DNA of 64,000 nt from Nyssa sinensis (lineage: Eukaryota; Streptophyta; Magnoliopsida; Cornales; Nyssaceae): assembly GCA_008638375.1 (NCBI GenBank), contig CM018049.1, forward strand, positions 1 to 64,000, written 5' to 3'. Below, piece after piece: positions 49,879 to 62,375 of this stretch. The translations under genes were made by a program, and so were the position numbers. A model generated the notes under the pieces. It worked only from the letters and a program-made list of their open reading frames with translations. It was not told the DNA's origin and did no database searches. Position 1 is the stretch's first letter. Each line of letters starts with the position of its first letter.

Positions 49879-52800
49879 TTTCACGACCCGCAACCCACCC
49901 TCTGTGAATTAGTGAACCGCAACCATCCGACCCGACCTTTTCGCCGAACCAGACCTGGTCATCCTGCTACACTATCATCAGTGTTACTAACATGTAACCA
50001 CATAGATAAACATAGCAGAAGACATCAAGTGCAAGGTTACATATACATATCATTCTACCAATACAAAATACAGCCTGTAAAATTTCTAATACATCATCTC
50101 GTCCTTAGAACGTGAATACACAAGAGTGTTACAAGATTGTACTACTATTACCATTACTTGCCAAAAATGTCCAACCTATAGTCGCAGCCTCCTATGATGT
50201 AGAGACCTGAAAATTGAGGATAAATTTTTCGTTTTTGCCGGTAGGACACTATTCATACACCATTTGTCGGTTGGGCACTACGTATGCATCATTTAGCTAT
50301 AAGTCATGTTTAGAAACATATTTTGAGTATGCCATAGAAGAGAAATATGCTTATAATGTTAAAATACATCTCCTGTAAAAAGTTTGAGCCTATTCGGAGA
50401 CAGTTTCAAAAACTGGACCATAAAGGGCAACCGGGTAACCTGGGTGGATCCGGCCACAAGCGAAAATAAAATTTTTTGGAAAATTTTATTTAAAATAATT
50501 TTAAGAACTTTGGCTAAAACAAAATATCGAATTGAGGCGTTTCAAGACGAGTTGTAGTGTAACAGGGTCCCAAACTCATTAAGGGCAAAATAGTCTTTTT
50601 GCTCTTTTGCCCCTTTACTATAAATATAGCTCCTTAGTGATATAATTTCATTATTTTGGTCTGAGATACAGCAGCTGCACATTCATGGAGAAAAGGGGGA
50701 AGGAAACCTAGGTTTTTCCCAATCTTCAAGCTTCCAAAACACACTTCTAGGCTTGGTTTTTCACAAGACTTCCTTCTAGGAAGTTGTTCCCCACCTCAAG
50801 GGCTACGTTCTCACTGATTGGTTATGCTGCACAATGAACACAACTCCCTAGGGTTGAGAAAAACCCATTTAGGTATGATATTTTGCTAAGTAAGGAATAG
50901 GGTTAAGTTTAGCAGTGTTTTATATGTTGATTGAATGATTTATATGTTTACTTGCTGTTAGAAAGTCATTTAGTTGGTCGTTGCTTTGAAAACCTAGAGT
51001 TGGTAGTTTGTGTACCTATGTGTTCTTTGAGAATTTGTCAAATTAATGAACATGTAACTTGTTTATATGTTTGATTCATTGCATTCTATCTTATGTTCAT
51101 GTAGAGAAACTCTTGTGGTTTGAGAGTTATGATTTATTCCATGTGTTGGTACTTTATGTATTTTACGATCTTTGAGAAATTGTTAAGGTTGTGAATGTGT
51201 AATGTGTTTATATGTGAAATTGATTGAATTACATGTTAGGTTCATGTAAACAAAGTTTTGTGATATAAAAGTTAAAGTTACTTTTAAGTATATTGCATTG
51301 TTTAAGGCATACACCATGTGTTTGATGAAATACTTCATTGGAATTGCATAGAAAAATCAAGGCATGTTGGCATAGTGTGAATCCTTGGAAACATGGCATG
51401 AGTTAAGCACTTTGGTGCTATGCATTATGAGGTGCAGATCCTGTGGTGAAAAACCCAAAATTGGCCATTGGTACTCGCAAGCCAACGGGGTCTGGACCGT
51501 GAAACGAGACATACAATTGGTACTTGCATGCCAACGGGGAAGAACCGTGAAGCGAGACATGGGTGTGGCATAGAGTTGCATGTGTGTGTCATGCATATTG
51601 ATATTGCATAGCATTGGGGGATTGGAGGGTTATAGCTTCTAAATGTACACTTGCACATGCCACACCTTAAATCTTGTTCCTTGCATTAGCATTTTGTCAT
51701 ACCAGTAGTTGAGCTGACCCCTCGTGGGATATCATATTACAGATGAGGCTCCCGGTACTTGAGACTTGATGAAGTCTTGAAGGAAGGAGGGGAAAATAAC
51801 TTGGAAGGATATTTGGCCCTTGGGGCATATTTTGTCTGTACGGGCATAAGCCCAAAAGACTTGTGTTTTAATTTGGAAGAATAATGAATTATTGGCCTTG
51901 GGCCATTTTGAAATATAAGGGTTTAAACCCAAATGACATATAGGATATATTTTTTTAATGAGCATCATATGTATATGTTGAGAACAATAGATGTATGTTT
52001 AATTTTAATGAACTTGTGGCCATCGAGTGAGGATGGAATGCATAATGCTTGTATATATATAAATAGTTGCAAAATATTAGGTGAAAAATGCTTAGAAAAT
52101 AAGGGAGACCATGTCAAAATTTTGTGAGTTAAAAAAAGCCATTAGGTGTGTAAAATGTCCATGAATGAGTGGGAAAAATGGTTAAAAAGTTGGGGTTAAA
52201 TAGCTTGAAAAATTAAAAGGAATGTCAAACTGGCATACAACATCCCTTAATTTTGATTCTGCAGATCAGCCCACTTTGTGAGACTATAACTATTTGGTAC
52301 TTTTGAATAAATTAAAGTTCCTTATATTTCTAGATAGGTCTATCTCTTAGATTTCTTTTTATATATCATGGACTTTGAAAGCTTTTAAAATGAGAAAGTT
52401 ATATTGATTTTGCTTCAAGTGTGCAAAATCTGACCTATGGGTAGTGTTTTCATCATAACTTGAGTTTTACACTGGACTTTTTGAGTGATTCAAAATGGTA
52501 TAGAAATTAGACTCAATAAGGAAGAGTTTGGCATAGATTTCATTACATTGGGATCTGTAGATTGATAGAAACATCAATTTGAATCAAAGGGTTAGGCGCA
52601 ACATTTTTTCTGAAGTTAAATTTTGCTCCAGGTGACAGTAACTTTCAATGTTAATGTTCACTTTTAGCTACTGGTTTCCAAATTACTGTTCATCCAAATT
52701 TTTTTTTGGTTGTTTGTTCAAACTTTCTGATTTTCATATAAATTTGTTTTAAATCTGAATTGAGTGATTCAAAAGTCTAAACTAATGGTCTCAACGAGTA

Positions 52801-54025
52801 CTTTTGTTTAAAAATATTTTCACTTTGAGACTCCAAATATATTTGGGTGAAATTGACCACAAAAGGTATAAAGGCCTAAAAAAAGTTTTCAGAATAGATT
52901 CAAATGATTCTCAAATTTTTTTTAATGACCTTAGAGTATGGAATAATGAATTTTTTCGCTAAGAATTAAAGGATGTTTTAAATTTATTTATTTATTTTTC
53001 TAGTTAATAAATCCACTCCGGATTTATGACAATTCGGGGCGTGACATACAATCTGTCCTCCGTGTCAGTCCCTAAAATCAAACATGTAATAAAAAATGTC
53101 AACGTCTAGCTAGCAGGATCTATCGTTTGCTCTCATCATCTATTCTTGAAATATTTTAAAATAAATCAGAATGAGCTAACTAAGCTCAGTAAGTCCCCTA
53201 CTCTGCCATGTGTACATGATCTGGAAGGAAACTGAATAATCTAATAACAAGGATATGATAGCCAGTCAATATCATAACAACAATCATAGCTCATTAATGA
53301 ATATCAAATTATCAGGAATATAGATGATAATCAAAGAACATCTAGTCTGAAAGACAACATCATATGCTACAGTCAAAAGCTGTCAAATATATGATCATAG
53401 TAAGTACTCAATAAAAGTTGTGCAACTACATGATCATTCATACAAGAACATGATCATACTATAAATCTCAATAAATAGATAGTGAAGTCAAAACTGGCGG
53501 ATGCGATCAACTATGGGGCCCGGCGTACCCCTTGTGTGCATAAAACATTGAGCTCAATAATATAACTGCATCCTCCAGTACTGGTGTCATGCACTATGCC
53601 TCGACATAGCCATAATGGAAACTGGTCCCCTTACTCGAGACGTGACCCCTTCTTCGGGTCATACTATGCATCCAAATGAAGTTAGTGACTGAGCACAAAT
53701 CCGGCACTGATAAATATCAAGGTCATGTTATTCTCCACAGAAGAGAATATGGATCATAACTAGTTCAAGGCAACATAATATAGCTATAGCTTTTTACAAC
53801 TATGTTACCAGGCTGCCGAGAACATAACTGTTTCAAGGCAACATAATCTAACTATAGCTTTTTATAGCTATGTTCCCAGGAAGCCGAGAACAACAACATC
53901 TGGCCCCTCTTGGCTCTACATACAAGTGTACAGAATAGTCCTTTGCACAAATGTACAAGAACTCATGATCAAGATACAACATCATCAATGAATGTAGGAA
54001 CTCATGAGCAAGATACAACATAATC
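49879..54025 (-). mobile_element. Solo LTR I (partial), holding J
   Basis: Starts TTTCACGACCCGCAACCC (TG decayed to TT) after TTCTA. Interrupted by J (50198-53046), resumes with an A/B-like stretch (GAGCTAACTAAGCTCAGTAAG near 53173) and GACTGAGCACAAATCCGGC (53687). At 54026 it is cut by element H. Its far end is not in the window. 53052-54025 holds no gene; it has a short repeat pair near 53765-53890 (TTCAAGGCAACATAAT twice). Confidence 0.6.
50198..53046 (+). mobile_element. Solo LTR J
   Basis: TGTAGAGACCTGAAAATTG ... CAATTCGGGGCGTGACA, 2.85 kb. Same family as K. Flanks are TATGA and TACAA, which fit one original TACGA that lost its CpG on opposite strands. Contains the two-copy GCCAACGGGG block (51466-51563), donor TTTAG|GTATGATA near 50872 and acceptor ATTACAG|ATGAGGC near 51740. 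No coding domain. Confidence 0.8.
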
Positions 54026-55949
54026 TGTAAAGATCCATAATTTTTTTATTAAAAAGAATAAATATTTTTTTTAGAAAAAATTAAAATTTAATTAACTAAT
54101 TAAATTAATTGAGGTATAAAATATGCCCAACAAATATGTAAGTGAGTACATGTATATGGGTAGCACATAAAATAATGTACAAGGTAATTAGGTCGAAAAA
54201 AAACAAACAAACAAGAAAAGTAAAAAAAAAAAAAAAAAAAGAGAAGAAGTGAATGTGTGTGGTTGTGGTTATGTAAGGATTAAAAAAAAAAAAAAAAAAG
54301 AAAGGGCAAAGGTGAGGTTGAAAGTCAACCACACCCTGTTTACTTTTTAAAAAAACATATAGCTCACACTAAACACACACACTCTAGTTCTAGAAGACAG
54401 CGGCGTGGAGAAGGAGAGAAGAAGAGAAGAAAAGAAGAAAAAAAAGAGAAGAAAGGAAGAAGAAAAAGGGGGAAAATTTGGCAAGTCACTCGGGCTTTCG
54501 TGGGGGTCGAGATCTACTGCATTTTTTCTTCATTTTAGGCTATTTAACTGGAAAAAAAATCAAAGAAAACTTTGCCAAAATTGTACAAAAGTGAGGTAGG
54601 GTTTCTAAAACTTATGAAATAGGAATGAATAGGTTGCTAGAGGACATTCAGTCATAAAAGCATGCTAGGATTGCCATGTTGTGTGTTAGATTTTAATTTT
54701 GTTAATTCATATGTATGTGAAGCATGCCCATGCATTCTCAAATTGAAATATGTATTTATATTAGAGTTGTTAGGACCCTGAGCATGTGTTTTTACCAAAT
54801 AATATTGTCACCACTCACACTTGTGAGGAGTGTGGAGTGAGATTATAAAAAAAAATTATTATTTGTTTTGTACATAGAAAAAATTTGAGAAAAATCCTTG
54901 AAAGGATTAAATAATGAGTGAGAATGAAAAGAACTAAGAGTGTTGGTTTAGAATGCGTTTTGTGTGCTTATGAGATGATGTGAGTACTCAAAATGTTGCG
55001 AGATGGATTGAGTTGTGAATATGTATATCCGAGGTTCGACGGTTGAGTCGAGAGTCCCATGCAGTGGTACAGGTTATGGTTGCCTGCAGGTTAGTAGCCT
55101 GTGAAACCATGTTTCACTATATCAGAGGCGAGGTGATTACTTGATGAGTGATGAATTAGAACTTTGGTATTTTTTTTAAGGATTTTTAATAAAACCTAGA
55201 AATTTAGGAAATTGATCGTTGTTTGAATGAACTCAAGTGGAACTTAAGTAAATCTCATAAAATGTAACAAGACAAATATGGATTCTGTATATGCTTAATT
55301 GATTATAAATTGTCATAGCATGCCACCCACCAAGCACAAGCATACACGTTTATGCAACGTTCACGTTTCGTTTGTATTAGTTATTCTACTGGGGTACTGA
55401 CCCCTACCAGATGCAGGTACCGGGATGGATCCCATGTCTTGAGGAATACATGTTGATGGACCCCTACGAAGACATACTATGATGTTAATGGAGTGTTCTC
55501 CATTTTTTTTGTTAATCATGTAGTATGGAATTTGTATTTTTCTTGGGATATGTAAATGAGACTGATATGTGTTTTGGGACATGATGTAGTAACTTGGAAA
55601 TGAATTCTATATATAGAAATGTATATATTATAATGTATGCTAAGTAGGATGAGAAAGATATGAAATGACGTATGTACTGAATTATATAATTGTTGTACAT
55701 GGACTATCAGGTTGGCATGAAAGGCAAAACTAGCCAATAATTAGGGCGAACTCTTTCAAATTTTTCTTTTTTTTTTTAAATCTTGGCTTTTAAAAACTCT
55801 TATATTTGCTATCCTTAATCGATTCCCGCACTTAAACTTGTATATCTTTTACCATTAAAATCTAGTGAGATATTTTAATTAATTTAATCATTTTAATTTA
55901 ACTTAGTTTAAATATCACACCTTCGTGTTATGGGACCCGGGGCGTGACA
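54026..55949 (+). mobile_element. 5' LTR of gypsy element H
   Basis: TGTAAAGATCCATAA to GACCCGGGGCGTGACA, 1.92 kb, followed by the primer site. Left flank TAATC. GA-rich leader (54400-54480), donor GTGAG|GTAGGG near 54597, acceptor-like CTACCAG|ATGCAGG near 55410. The 3' LTR lies beyond the window. Confidence 0.8.
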
Positions 55950-55952
55950 AAA

Positions 55953-55964
55953 TGGTATCAGAAC
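55953..55964 (+). promoter_or_regulatory. Primer binding site, tRNA-Met, element H
   Basis: TGGTATCAGAAC three bases after the LTR end, matching the initiator tRNA-Met site with one change at the end. Confidence 0.9.
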
Positions 55965-56280
55965 CCAAGGTTTGAATACCTAGGGGCGACGGGAATGGGT
56001 ACAAAAAAAAATTAATTTTTTTTTAAGCATGATTTGATAAGAATATGTGTTACATGATGTTGAATGTGTATGTTAATGTGGTATAGGTGATGACATGATT
56101 ATGTGTTAGCATGACTAGGTGGAATGCATAAAGTATGTGTTACTTGCGTTGATGTAAAAACATGTTAGCTGATTATGTGCATGTGGGGTATATGACACAT
56201 CATTGGGAACATGCAAGGGATTAAATTTTTCATTTGAAAATGAGTCTTAATATCAATATTTATTTTCTATCGTATAGAAA

Positions 56281-57098
56281 ATGCCACCGAAAGATAGTGG
56301 ACGGAGCAAAGGGAGAGCTATCAAATCTGAACCTCCATTTCTTACACATAGTGAGGAGCAGGTAAGTGAGAGCATCGAGAGAGAGAATGACCCTCCACTA
56401 CCTCCACATATTGAGCAGCAGGCTGAGAGAGTTGAGTTTGTAAATCCATTTGCACCTTTACAGATGCCTCTACAAGGCATTCAGAGGGTACAGTTGGACG
56501 AGGCTAAGTTAGCACGAGCTATGCTTGAGTTTTTACATCACTACCAGCAGATGCCTGGTATGGTACCATTGAGTCAGCAGGTTAAGACGCAGGCACGTAT
56601 CTCGGTAGGGGAGAGTAGGGCAACATCAGTGATGAGAGAGTTCCAACGGCTTCAGCCACCAAGATTTTTTAGGGGCACAGATCCCTTTGCCATAGATCAT
56701 TTGCTGAGAGATGTGTCTAGACTACTAGATACGGTGCATATCACGGAGGACGATCTCTGAGTTGACTTCGTATCTAGTCTTACTTATGAGCGAGGCCTTA
56801 GTTTGGTGGGAGTTAGTGAAGAACACCATGGTTAGAAAGTGGGATGTCTTTTACACAGCTTTTCTACGGAAGTTCTTTTCGACAGTTGCTAAAGCATCAT
56901 TACGTTAGAAGTTTCTTCACCTGCGTCAGTATGAGGCATGTTTTTCTCTCCTAGCTCGGTATGCACCAAGGGCCATTGTTGATGAGACTAACAGGGCACA
57001 ACTATTTGAGTTGGGACTCAGGCCAACGATTAGAACCTTGGTGGTTCCATTGAACCTCCATACGATGAGTGAGGTGTATGATAGGGCACAACTAATTG
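56281..57098 (+). pseudogene. gag of element H, N-terminal part (broken)
   Basis: ATG at 56281 opens 159 codons: a charged, Pro-rich N-terminus, then FRGTDPFAIDHLLRDVSRLL near residue 133, the start of the capsid-like domain (retrotransposon gag, PF03732). A TGA at 56758, likely a decayed CGA, ends the frame. In other frames the domain continues as EALVWWELV and LARYAPRAI up to 57093, with further stops. Gag forms the virus-like particle of Ty3/gypsy elements. The part after 57098 is displaced by solo LTR G to 60229. Identity is clear from order and motifs; it cannot make a full protein. Confidence 0.85.
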
Positions 57099-58149
57099 TG
57101 TCACGCCCCGAATTCTGACCAAACCCGAGGCGCGACTGACGAGACATAAAATAAAATAAATAAAAGGACAAGTAAATAATTCCACTAAACATGAGTCCAT
57201 CCCCATCAATACATAAGATAACATGAATACATCGTTCATAGGTCATTCGGGCTTAAGCCCTTACATTACAAAACATAGGTCCCACGGACCAAAAATATTA
57301 CAAGTGTCTCCTCCTATCAAAGCATCACTGGGTCTCAAATAGCTGGAGGGTCCTCATCTGAAAATGTTGCCCACGAATGGGTCAGCTCAACTGCTGGTAT
57401 GATGAAGTGTTAATGCAAGAAATAAAGCTAAGGCGTGGCATGTGCAAAGTGTACATTTATCTCTAAATGTCATTCAAAGCATCGCAGTAACATATGAATG
57501 GTATGCATGACGCACCCATGCACAACTCTATGCCACACCCATGTCTCTTTTCTGGGTACTCCCCGATGCAATGGCCAATTTTGAGTTTTTCACCACAGGA
57601 TCTACACCCTCATAATGCAATGCTCAACCCACACTATGTTCTCAAAGGATTCATCATATGCCAATATGCCCATGCAATCTCAATGAACATGGTTATCAAT
57701 AATATGTCATGCTCGAACAATAATATATAAATCATCAGTCAATTCCATATGCAAGCATATCTCATCTTATCAACTTAAACACAGGTCATGATTCACATTC
57801 ATCATTCACTAAATTTTCATAAAGTACAAGTGACATGAAAGCATGTGAGCAATCAACCCTAAATCAGTCAAGTAAACACATTTCACATAAGCACATAAGT
57901 CATTCCAGTCATTCACAAATATTCCTAACTTAACTTCATTTCTAACATTAGCAAAACACCATACCTGACGGGTCAGTCACAACCCAAGCAAACTACACTC
58001 GTAACGTAGTGAGAATGTGGAAAGATCAGACTGTCTTCTCCTTGCCTGTCGGTGTCCTCTAAAAGCATAAATTACAGCTCAGTCTATTGTTATTTGAATT
58101 TATGCTATTCATCAAATTTTATGCCTTTAATTCATAGGTTTCTATTCTG

Positions 58150-58490
58150 TTAAATTAAACTCTACCATTGGTTCTAGGACGTTGAATAAAATGAGTTTAG
58201 GTTTTCGTAGAACTCAATTCGGACACCGGGGTTCAAAAGGGCAAAACAGTCATTTTACACTTTACACGGGTCCTTTCATTCGTGACCTCTTTTCATAAAT
58301 CGGACCCCACGGTTGAGTCCGGAATGCTCGAGAAAATAAATTTTCACTATTCGTTTACTAAATTTGGAGTTCGTTTGACTATGTTTCAATTCAGGGGCAT
58401 TTTGGTAATTTTAAGGGTTCTTCGGGTCTTTTATTTTTTTTCGGGACCTCATCTCGCATCACGGACCTCACCATTGGACTCAGGAGGTCC
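58150..58490 (-). repeat. Tandem inverted-repeat array, G
   Basis: Three units with cores near 58163, 58308 and 58465 (CCCACGGTTGAGTCCGGAAT; CTCACCATTGGACTCAGGAG). Spacing is about 150 bp. Confidence 0.75.
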
Positions 58491-59797
58491 GAGATAGTAA
58501 GAATACATATATGACTCGTTAAATTTAGACAACGGCCATTTTTGACTATTTAATTTAATTAAATAATTTTAATTAAATTTAATTAACATGATACATATAT
58601 ATTTTGGTCTTTTTGGTCAAAAGGACCTTAGTGGTCCTGTGGTTGGTTGAGCCCTCCCTTTCCGTGCCGTCCCTGATCGAATCCCCCTAACCCCTTTTCT
58701 TTTGATTCCTTTTCTTCTTCTTTTCTTTTTTTTTTTTTTTTTGAATTCAGTTGATTGGGCCCAGCCCCCCCTTGGCCCAACGATCCTTAAGCAAACAGGC
58801 CCACTTCCCTTTCCAAATTAAAACAAACCAGCAGCCCAACCATTTAAAATGAAAACAAGCCCAATACTCTTTTAAAACACTAAGCCCAAAATTGAAGATC
58901 AAAGCAGGCCCAATGCAACAGGCCCAAACGAGAACAGCCCAGTCGACCCCTGCGCCCCCCGCCTTTCCGACCTACTTCAGGTCGTCTTCTCCGGCCACAT
59001 CGCCGGAGACCGAAGCTTTCCCTCCCATTTTTCTCTAGTTTTACACGTCCCATTTTCCTTCTTTCTTCACCAAACGAACCCTAGGACCCTAAGGAATCAT
59101 TTAGAACGTGTTCCCGTCCCAACCCAACTGTTTCTCTCAAAACCCAGGCCGGTTTTCCGGCCATGCAGCCCAGATTCCGGCCAGCTGTGTTCTCCCCATT
59201 TTTTCACAATTTTTCCCACTGTTTTTCACCCCATTTTGACTCTAGGGTTTTCTGCAACTCACCCCAACGATTCCCCATCATTCAAACGTGGATTTAGCGT
59301 CTAAAACACCAAAACCCGAGACTCACCCTAGACCTGCAACTCCAAAGTTCTCCCTCATTTCTCAACCATTTTGGTTGATTCTTTTTGCAAAAATCTCCAC
59401 ACTTTATACTCTACAAGGCCCTCGACTCAAAGCAATTAATCATGCAAAGAAATGAAAAGAAATCAGAACCGAAACCACTCACCACTTTATCTGGATTTTC
59501 GTTCTGCTGCAGGCCCCTCTCTCTTCCCTTCTGTCTGATCTTCTCGGCTTCTCCCTCTCTCTCTTTCTGTATTCCTTCTCAGTTCCCACGGGCATGCACA
59601 CATATACACTCAATCAACTCTCTTTCCCTTCACTTTCTCTCTCTATATTTCTCTCTCTCTCTCTCTAAAACCCACGACTTTCTGCTCCTCTCTCTCTCTA
59701 AATCAGACCTACTCCCACTGTCCTGACCTGCCCTACTGCTCCAGCCACCCTCCTCCTTCACAATCAGCTTTGCATTAAATGCAAAGTTGACATGGTG

Positions 59798-59802
<5 letters not shown>

Positions 59803-59834
<32 letters not shown>

Positions 59835-59968
59835 CACTTATACACAAACACACACCAACACAATGGCACACCCACACACACGGCTGCACACACAGCACAC
59901 ATGGCAGTACACATAGTGCACACAACAGTGCACACACACACCCTAGCACAGTCTGTATCCCACCTTGC

Positions 59969-60009
<41 letters not shown>

Positions 60010-60010
60010 T
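59803..60010. repeat. (TA)n and (CA)n microsatellites in G
   Basis: TA runs at 59803-59830 and 59968-60010 separated by CA-rich words. Frames read through here give YIYIYI and HTHT stretches and are not genes. Confidence 0.9.
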
Positions 60011-60228
60011 CCAAACACATACATGTACATCATACATAATACTATATACACATATACACATATACATACATCGTATATCGTATACATGCATCCATATACA
60101 CATGCATAATGCATATTTCACACAACAACTAAATAAATCAAAAATAAATAAATGAATAAATAGATAAATAAATAAATAATCTAAAAAAAAATTTATTCCC
60201 AAAAAAATTTTCAGGTCATTACAAATTG

Positions 60229-60900
60229 AGGCAGACCAATGGGTCAGTAGATCGGTTGAGATTCATCAGTAGTTGAGGGGTACAGCTATAGGTTCTTATC
60301 CCAACCGATGGAATAAGAAGAGAATGAGATATGGGGCATCTACTTCTCAGGGGTTTACTCTGCAGCAACAACAGTTCACTTTTTCATCTTCCTCTACACC
60401 GAGTAAGACTGCTCAGGGAGAGATTATCTGTTACTAGTGCCAACAGCCTGGACATGTGAGGACTGAGTGTCTATAATTGTGATAGTAGCAGCCTCAGAGA
60501 CAAGGACAGTCTCAGAGTACTAGTAGAGGGCACATTTTTGCACCGAGTTAGAGTCAGTCTAGAAAAGTTAGCCATGGATGGGGACAGAGTAGGGGACAGT
60601 CTCAAGGTAGGGGAAAGCCACCCACATGTTTTCATTGTGGTGTCACTAGACACATTCAGAGGTATTGTCCTGCACTTGTGGGGACAGGGACTCCCTTGGT
60701 TCATCAGCCTGGTTATTATCCATAGCCTTTGTAATTTTTTTCGAGTTATCCTTCTTTGCCTCCAGTTTCGACATATTCTGCACAGAGTTCTAGACCTTCT
60801 ATAGGTTCATCTTCTTCTTCAGCATCTAGACCCCCCATTACTCACCAGGGTACTAGTCGTCAGGACATATTACCATCTCCACTTAGGGCAGGGTTTATGC
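60229..60900 (+). pseudogene. gag of element H, C-terminal part with two zinc knuckles
   Basis: Continues gag after solo LTR G. A CCHC zinc knuckle is at 60429-60470 (C-x2-C-x4-H-x4-C, with an in-frame TAG between the first two Cys). A second is at 60627-60668 (CFHCGVTRHIQRYC). Zinc knuckles bind the element RNA during packaging. Frames change several times in between. Two knuckles are more than the single one common in chromoviruses, which may mark a subgroup. Confidence 0.8.
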
Positions 60901-60959
60901 ACTTACTACTATGACAGATCCTTTAGCTGGACCATCTGTGGTTTGAGGTACAGTCTTAT

Positions 60960-61352
60960 TTTTTTAGTTCTTGGGCATATGTATTGATTGACATGGGTGC
61001 CTCACATTCGTTTATATCATCATCATTTACATCTACTTTGGGATTGGAGATATCTTTATTAGACATTATACTTTATGTTGAGACACCGATTGGAGGTCGA
61101 CTTTCACTCAGATGAGTGGCTCGTTCTTGTGAGATCGAGGTGGCTGATCATCGTTTTATCTTTGATTTCATTGTTCTTGATATGAATGTCTTTGATTTGA
61201 TTCTAGGTATAGATTGGTTGTCTACCCATCGAGCTACCATTGATTGTTTCCATAGTAGAGTTACTATCTGCACTCCCGAGGGAGATCTTTTTCATTTCTT
61301 AGGGACCGGAGTGATTCCAATACTCCGAGACCGTGGGATTCACGTGGCTTAG
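60960..61352 (+). pseudogene. Aspartic protease of element H
   Basis: LIDMGASHSFI at about 60984-61016 is the active-site loop, with Met where Thr or Ser is expected (ATG for ACG at 60993-60995). The flap and C-terminal part follow: FDLILGIDWLS and HRATIDC near 61190-61245. There is a stop at 61113. The family cleaves gag-pol. The lost catalytic Thr and the stop make it inactive. Confidence 0.8.
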
Positions 61353-61426
61353 GTGAACTTAGTTTTATATTTTCTAGTTGGGTAATTGATGTTGGGGATG
61401 ACAGTCATGAGGAGTTACCACCGATA

Positions 61427-62300
61427 GTGAGGGATTTTGAGGATGTTTTTCCAAATGATTTGTATAAGTTACTGCCACCTAGAGAGATTGAGTTCTCTAT
61501 TGAGCTTTTACCAGGGACTACACCTATCTTTATTGCACCATATCGGATGGCTCTGGCAGAATTACGTGAGCTGAAGACTCAAATAGAGGATCTATTGCAT
61601 AAGGGGTTTATACGTCCCATCACTTCACCTTGGGGAGCACCAGTGTTGTTTGCCAAGAAGGGTGATGGTTCTTTATGCCTTTGCATTGATTATCGGAAAC
61701 TTAATCAAGTCATAATTAAAAATCGATATCCATTGCCGTGGATAGATGATTTGTTCTATCAACTTTGGGGTTCAATGTGTTTCTCAAAGATTGATTTGAG
61801 GTCAAGATATCACCAATTGAGGATCAATGATTCTGATGTGTAAAAGACAACTTTTTGTACTCGATATGGACATTATGAGTATCTGGTGATGCCATTTGGG
61901 TTGTCAAACGCACCAGCAGCATTCATGGATCTCATGAATCGGGTTTTTAAGAGTATCTTGATCACTTCATCATTGTGTTTTTTGATGATATTCTTATTTA
62001 TTCACCTTCACGAGAGGAAAATGAGGAGCATTTGAGAATTGCTCTACAGACTTTACGTGAGCACCACCTATACGCAAAATATGAGAAGTGCGGATCTTGG
62101 TTGACTAAGGTCAAATTTCTTAGGCATGTAGTTTCCCAAGAGGGAGTTTTCATTGATCATACGAAGATCGATTCAGTTACGACTTGGGAAAGACTGAAAA
62201 ATGTGTTCGAGATACGTAGTTTTTTGGGTTTAGCCAGATATTATCGTCGCTTTGTAGAGGGATTTTCACGCTTGGCTATGCCTATGACTAGACTTATTGG
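61427..62300 (+). pseudogene. Reverse transcriptase of element H
   Basis: Blocks in order: [115 protein letters not shown] (catalytic Asp pair at 61984-61989), FLGLARYYRRFVEGFS. This is a typical plant Ty3/gypsy RT (RVT_1). A TAA at 61841 (likely CAA once) and a one-base deletion near 61950 break the frame. Wording such as YRMA and [13 protein letters not shown] fits chromovirus or Del/Tekay relatives. Confidence 0.9.
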
Positions 62301-62375
62301 AAAGGAGTCCCATTCATTTGGAACGAGGATTATGAGCAAGATTTTCAGACACTGAAGACTCTTCTTACTTCTACA

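Larger units (their letters stand above)
57099..60223 (-). mobile_element. Solo LTR G inserted in the gag of H
   Basis: TGTCACGCCCCGAATTCTG ... TTTTCAGGTCATTACA with perfect AATTG duplications (57094-57098, 60224-60228). 3.1 kb, minus orientation. It links the two groups: its ends and reduced block (57540-57620) resemble J/K, but it carries the inverted-repeat array of the A-F group (58150-58490) and a tRNA-like module (58625-58690, plus strand, GATCGAATCCCC). CT-rich leader complement at 59520-59700, long TA runs at 59803-60010. Confidence 0.9.

Noticed and set aside
59787..60202. Several overlapping frames of 104-122 codons
   Set aside because: All are readings of TA and CA microsatellites in solo LTR G.
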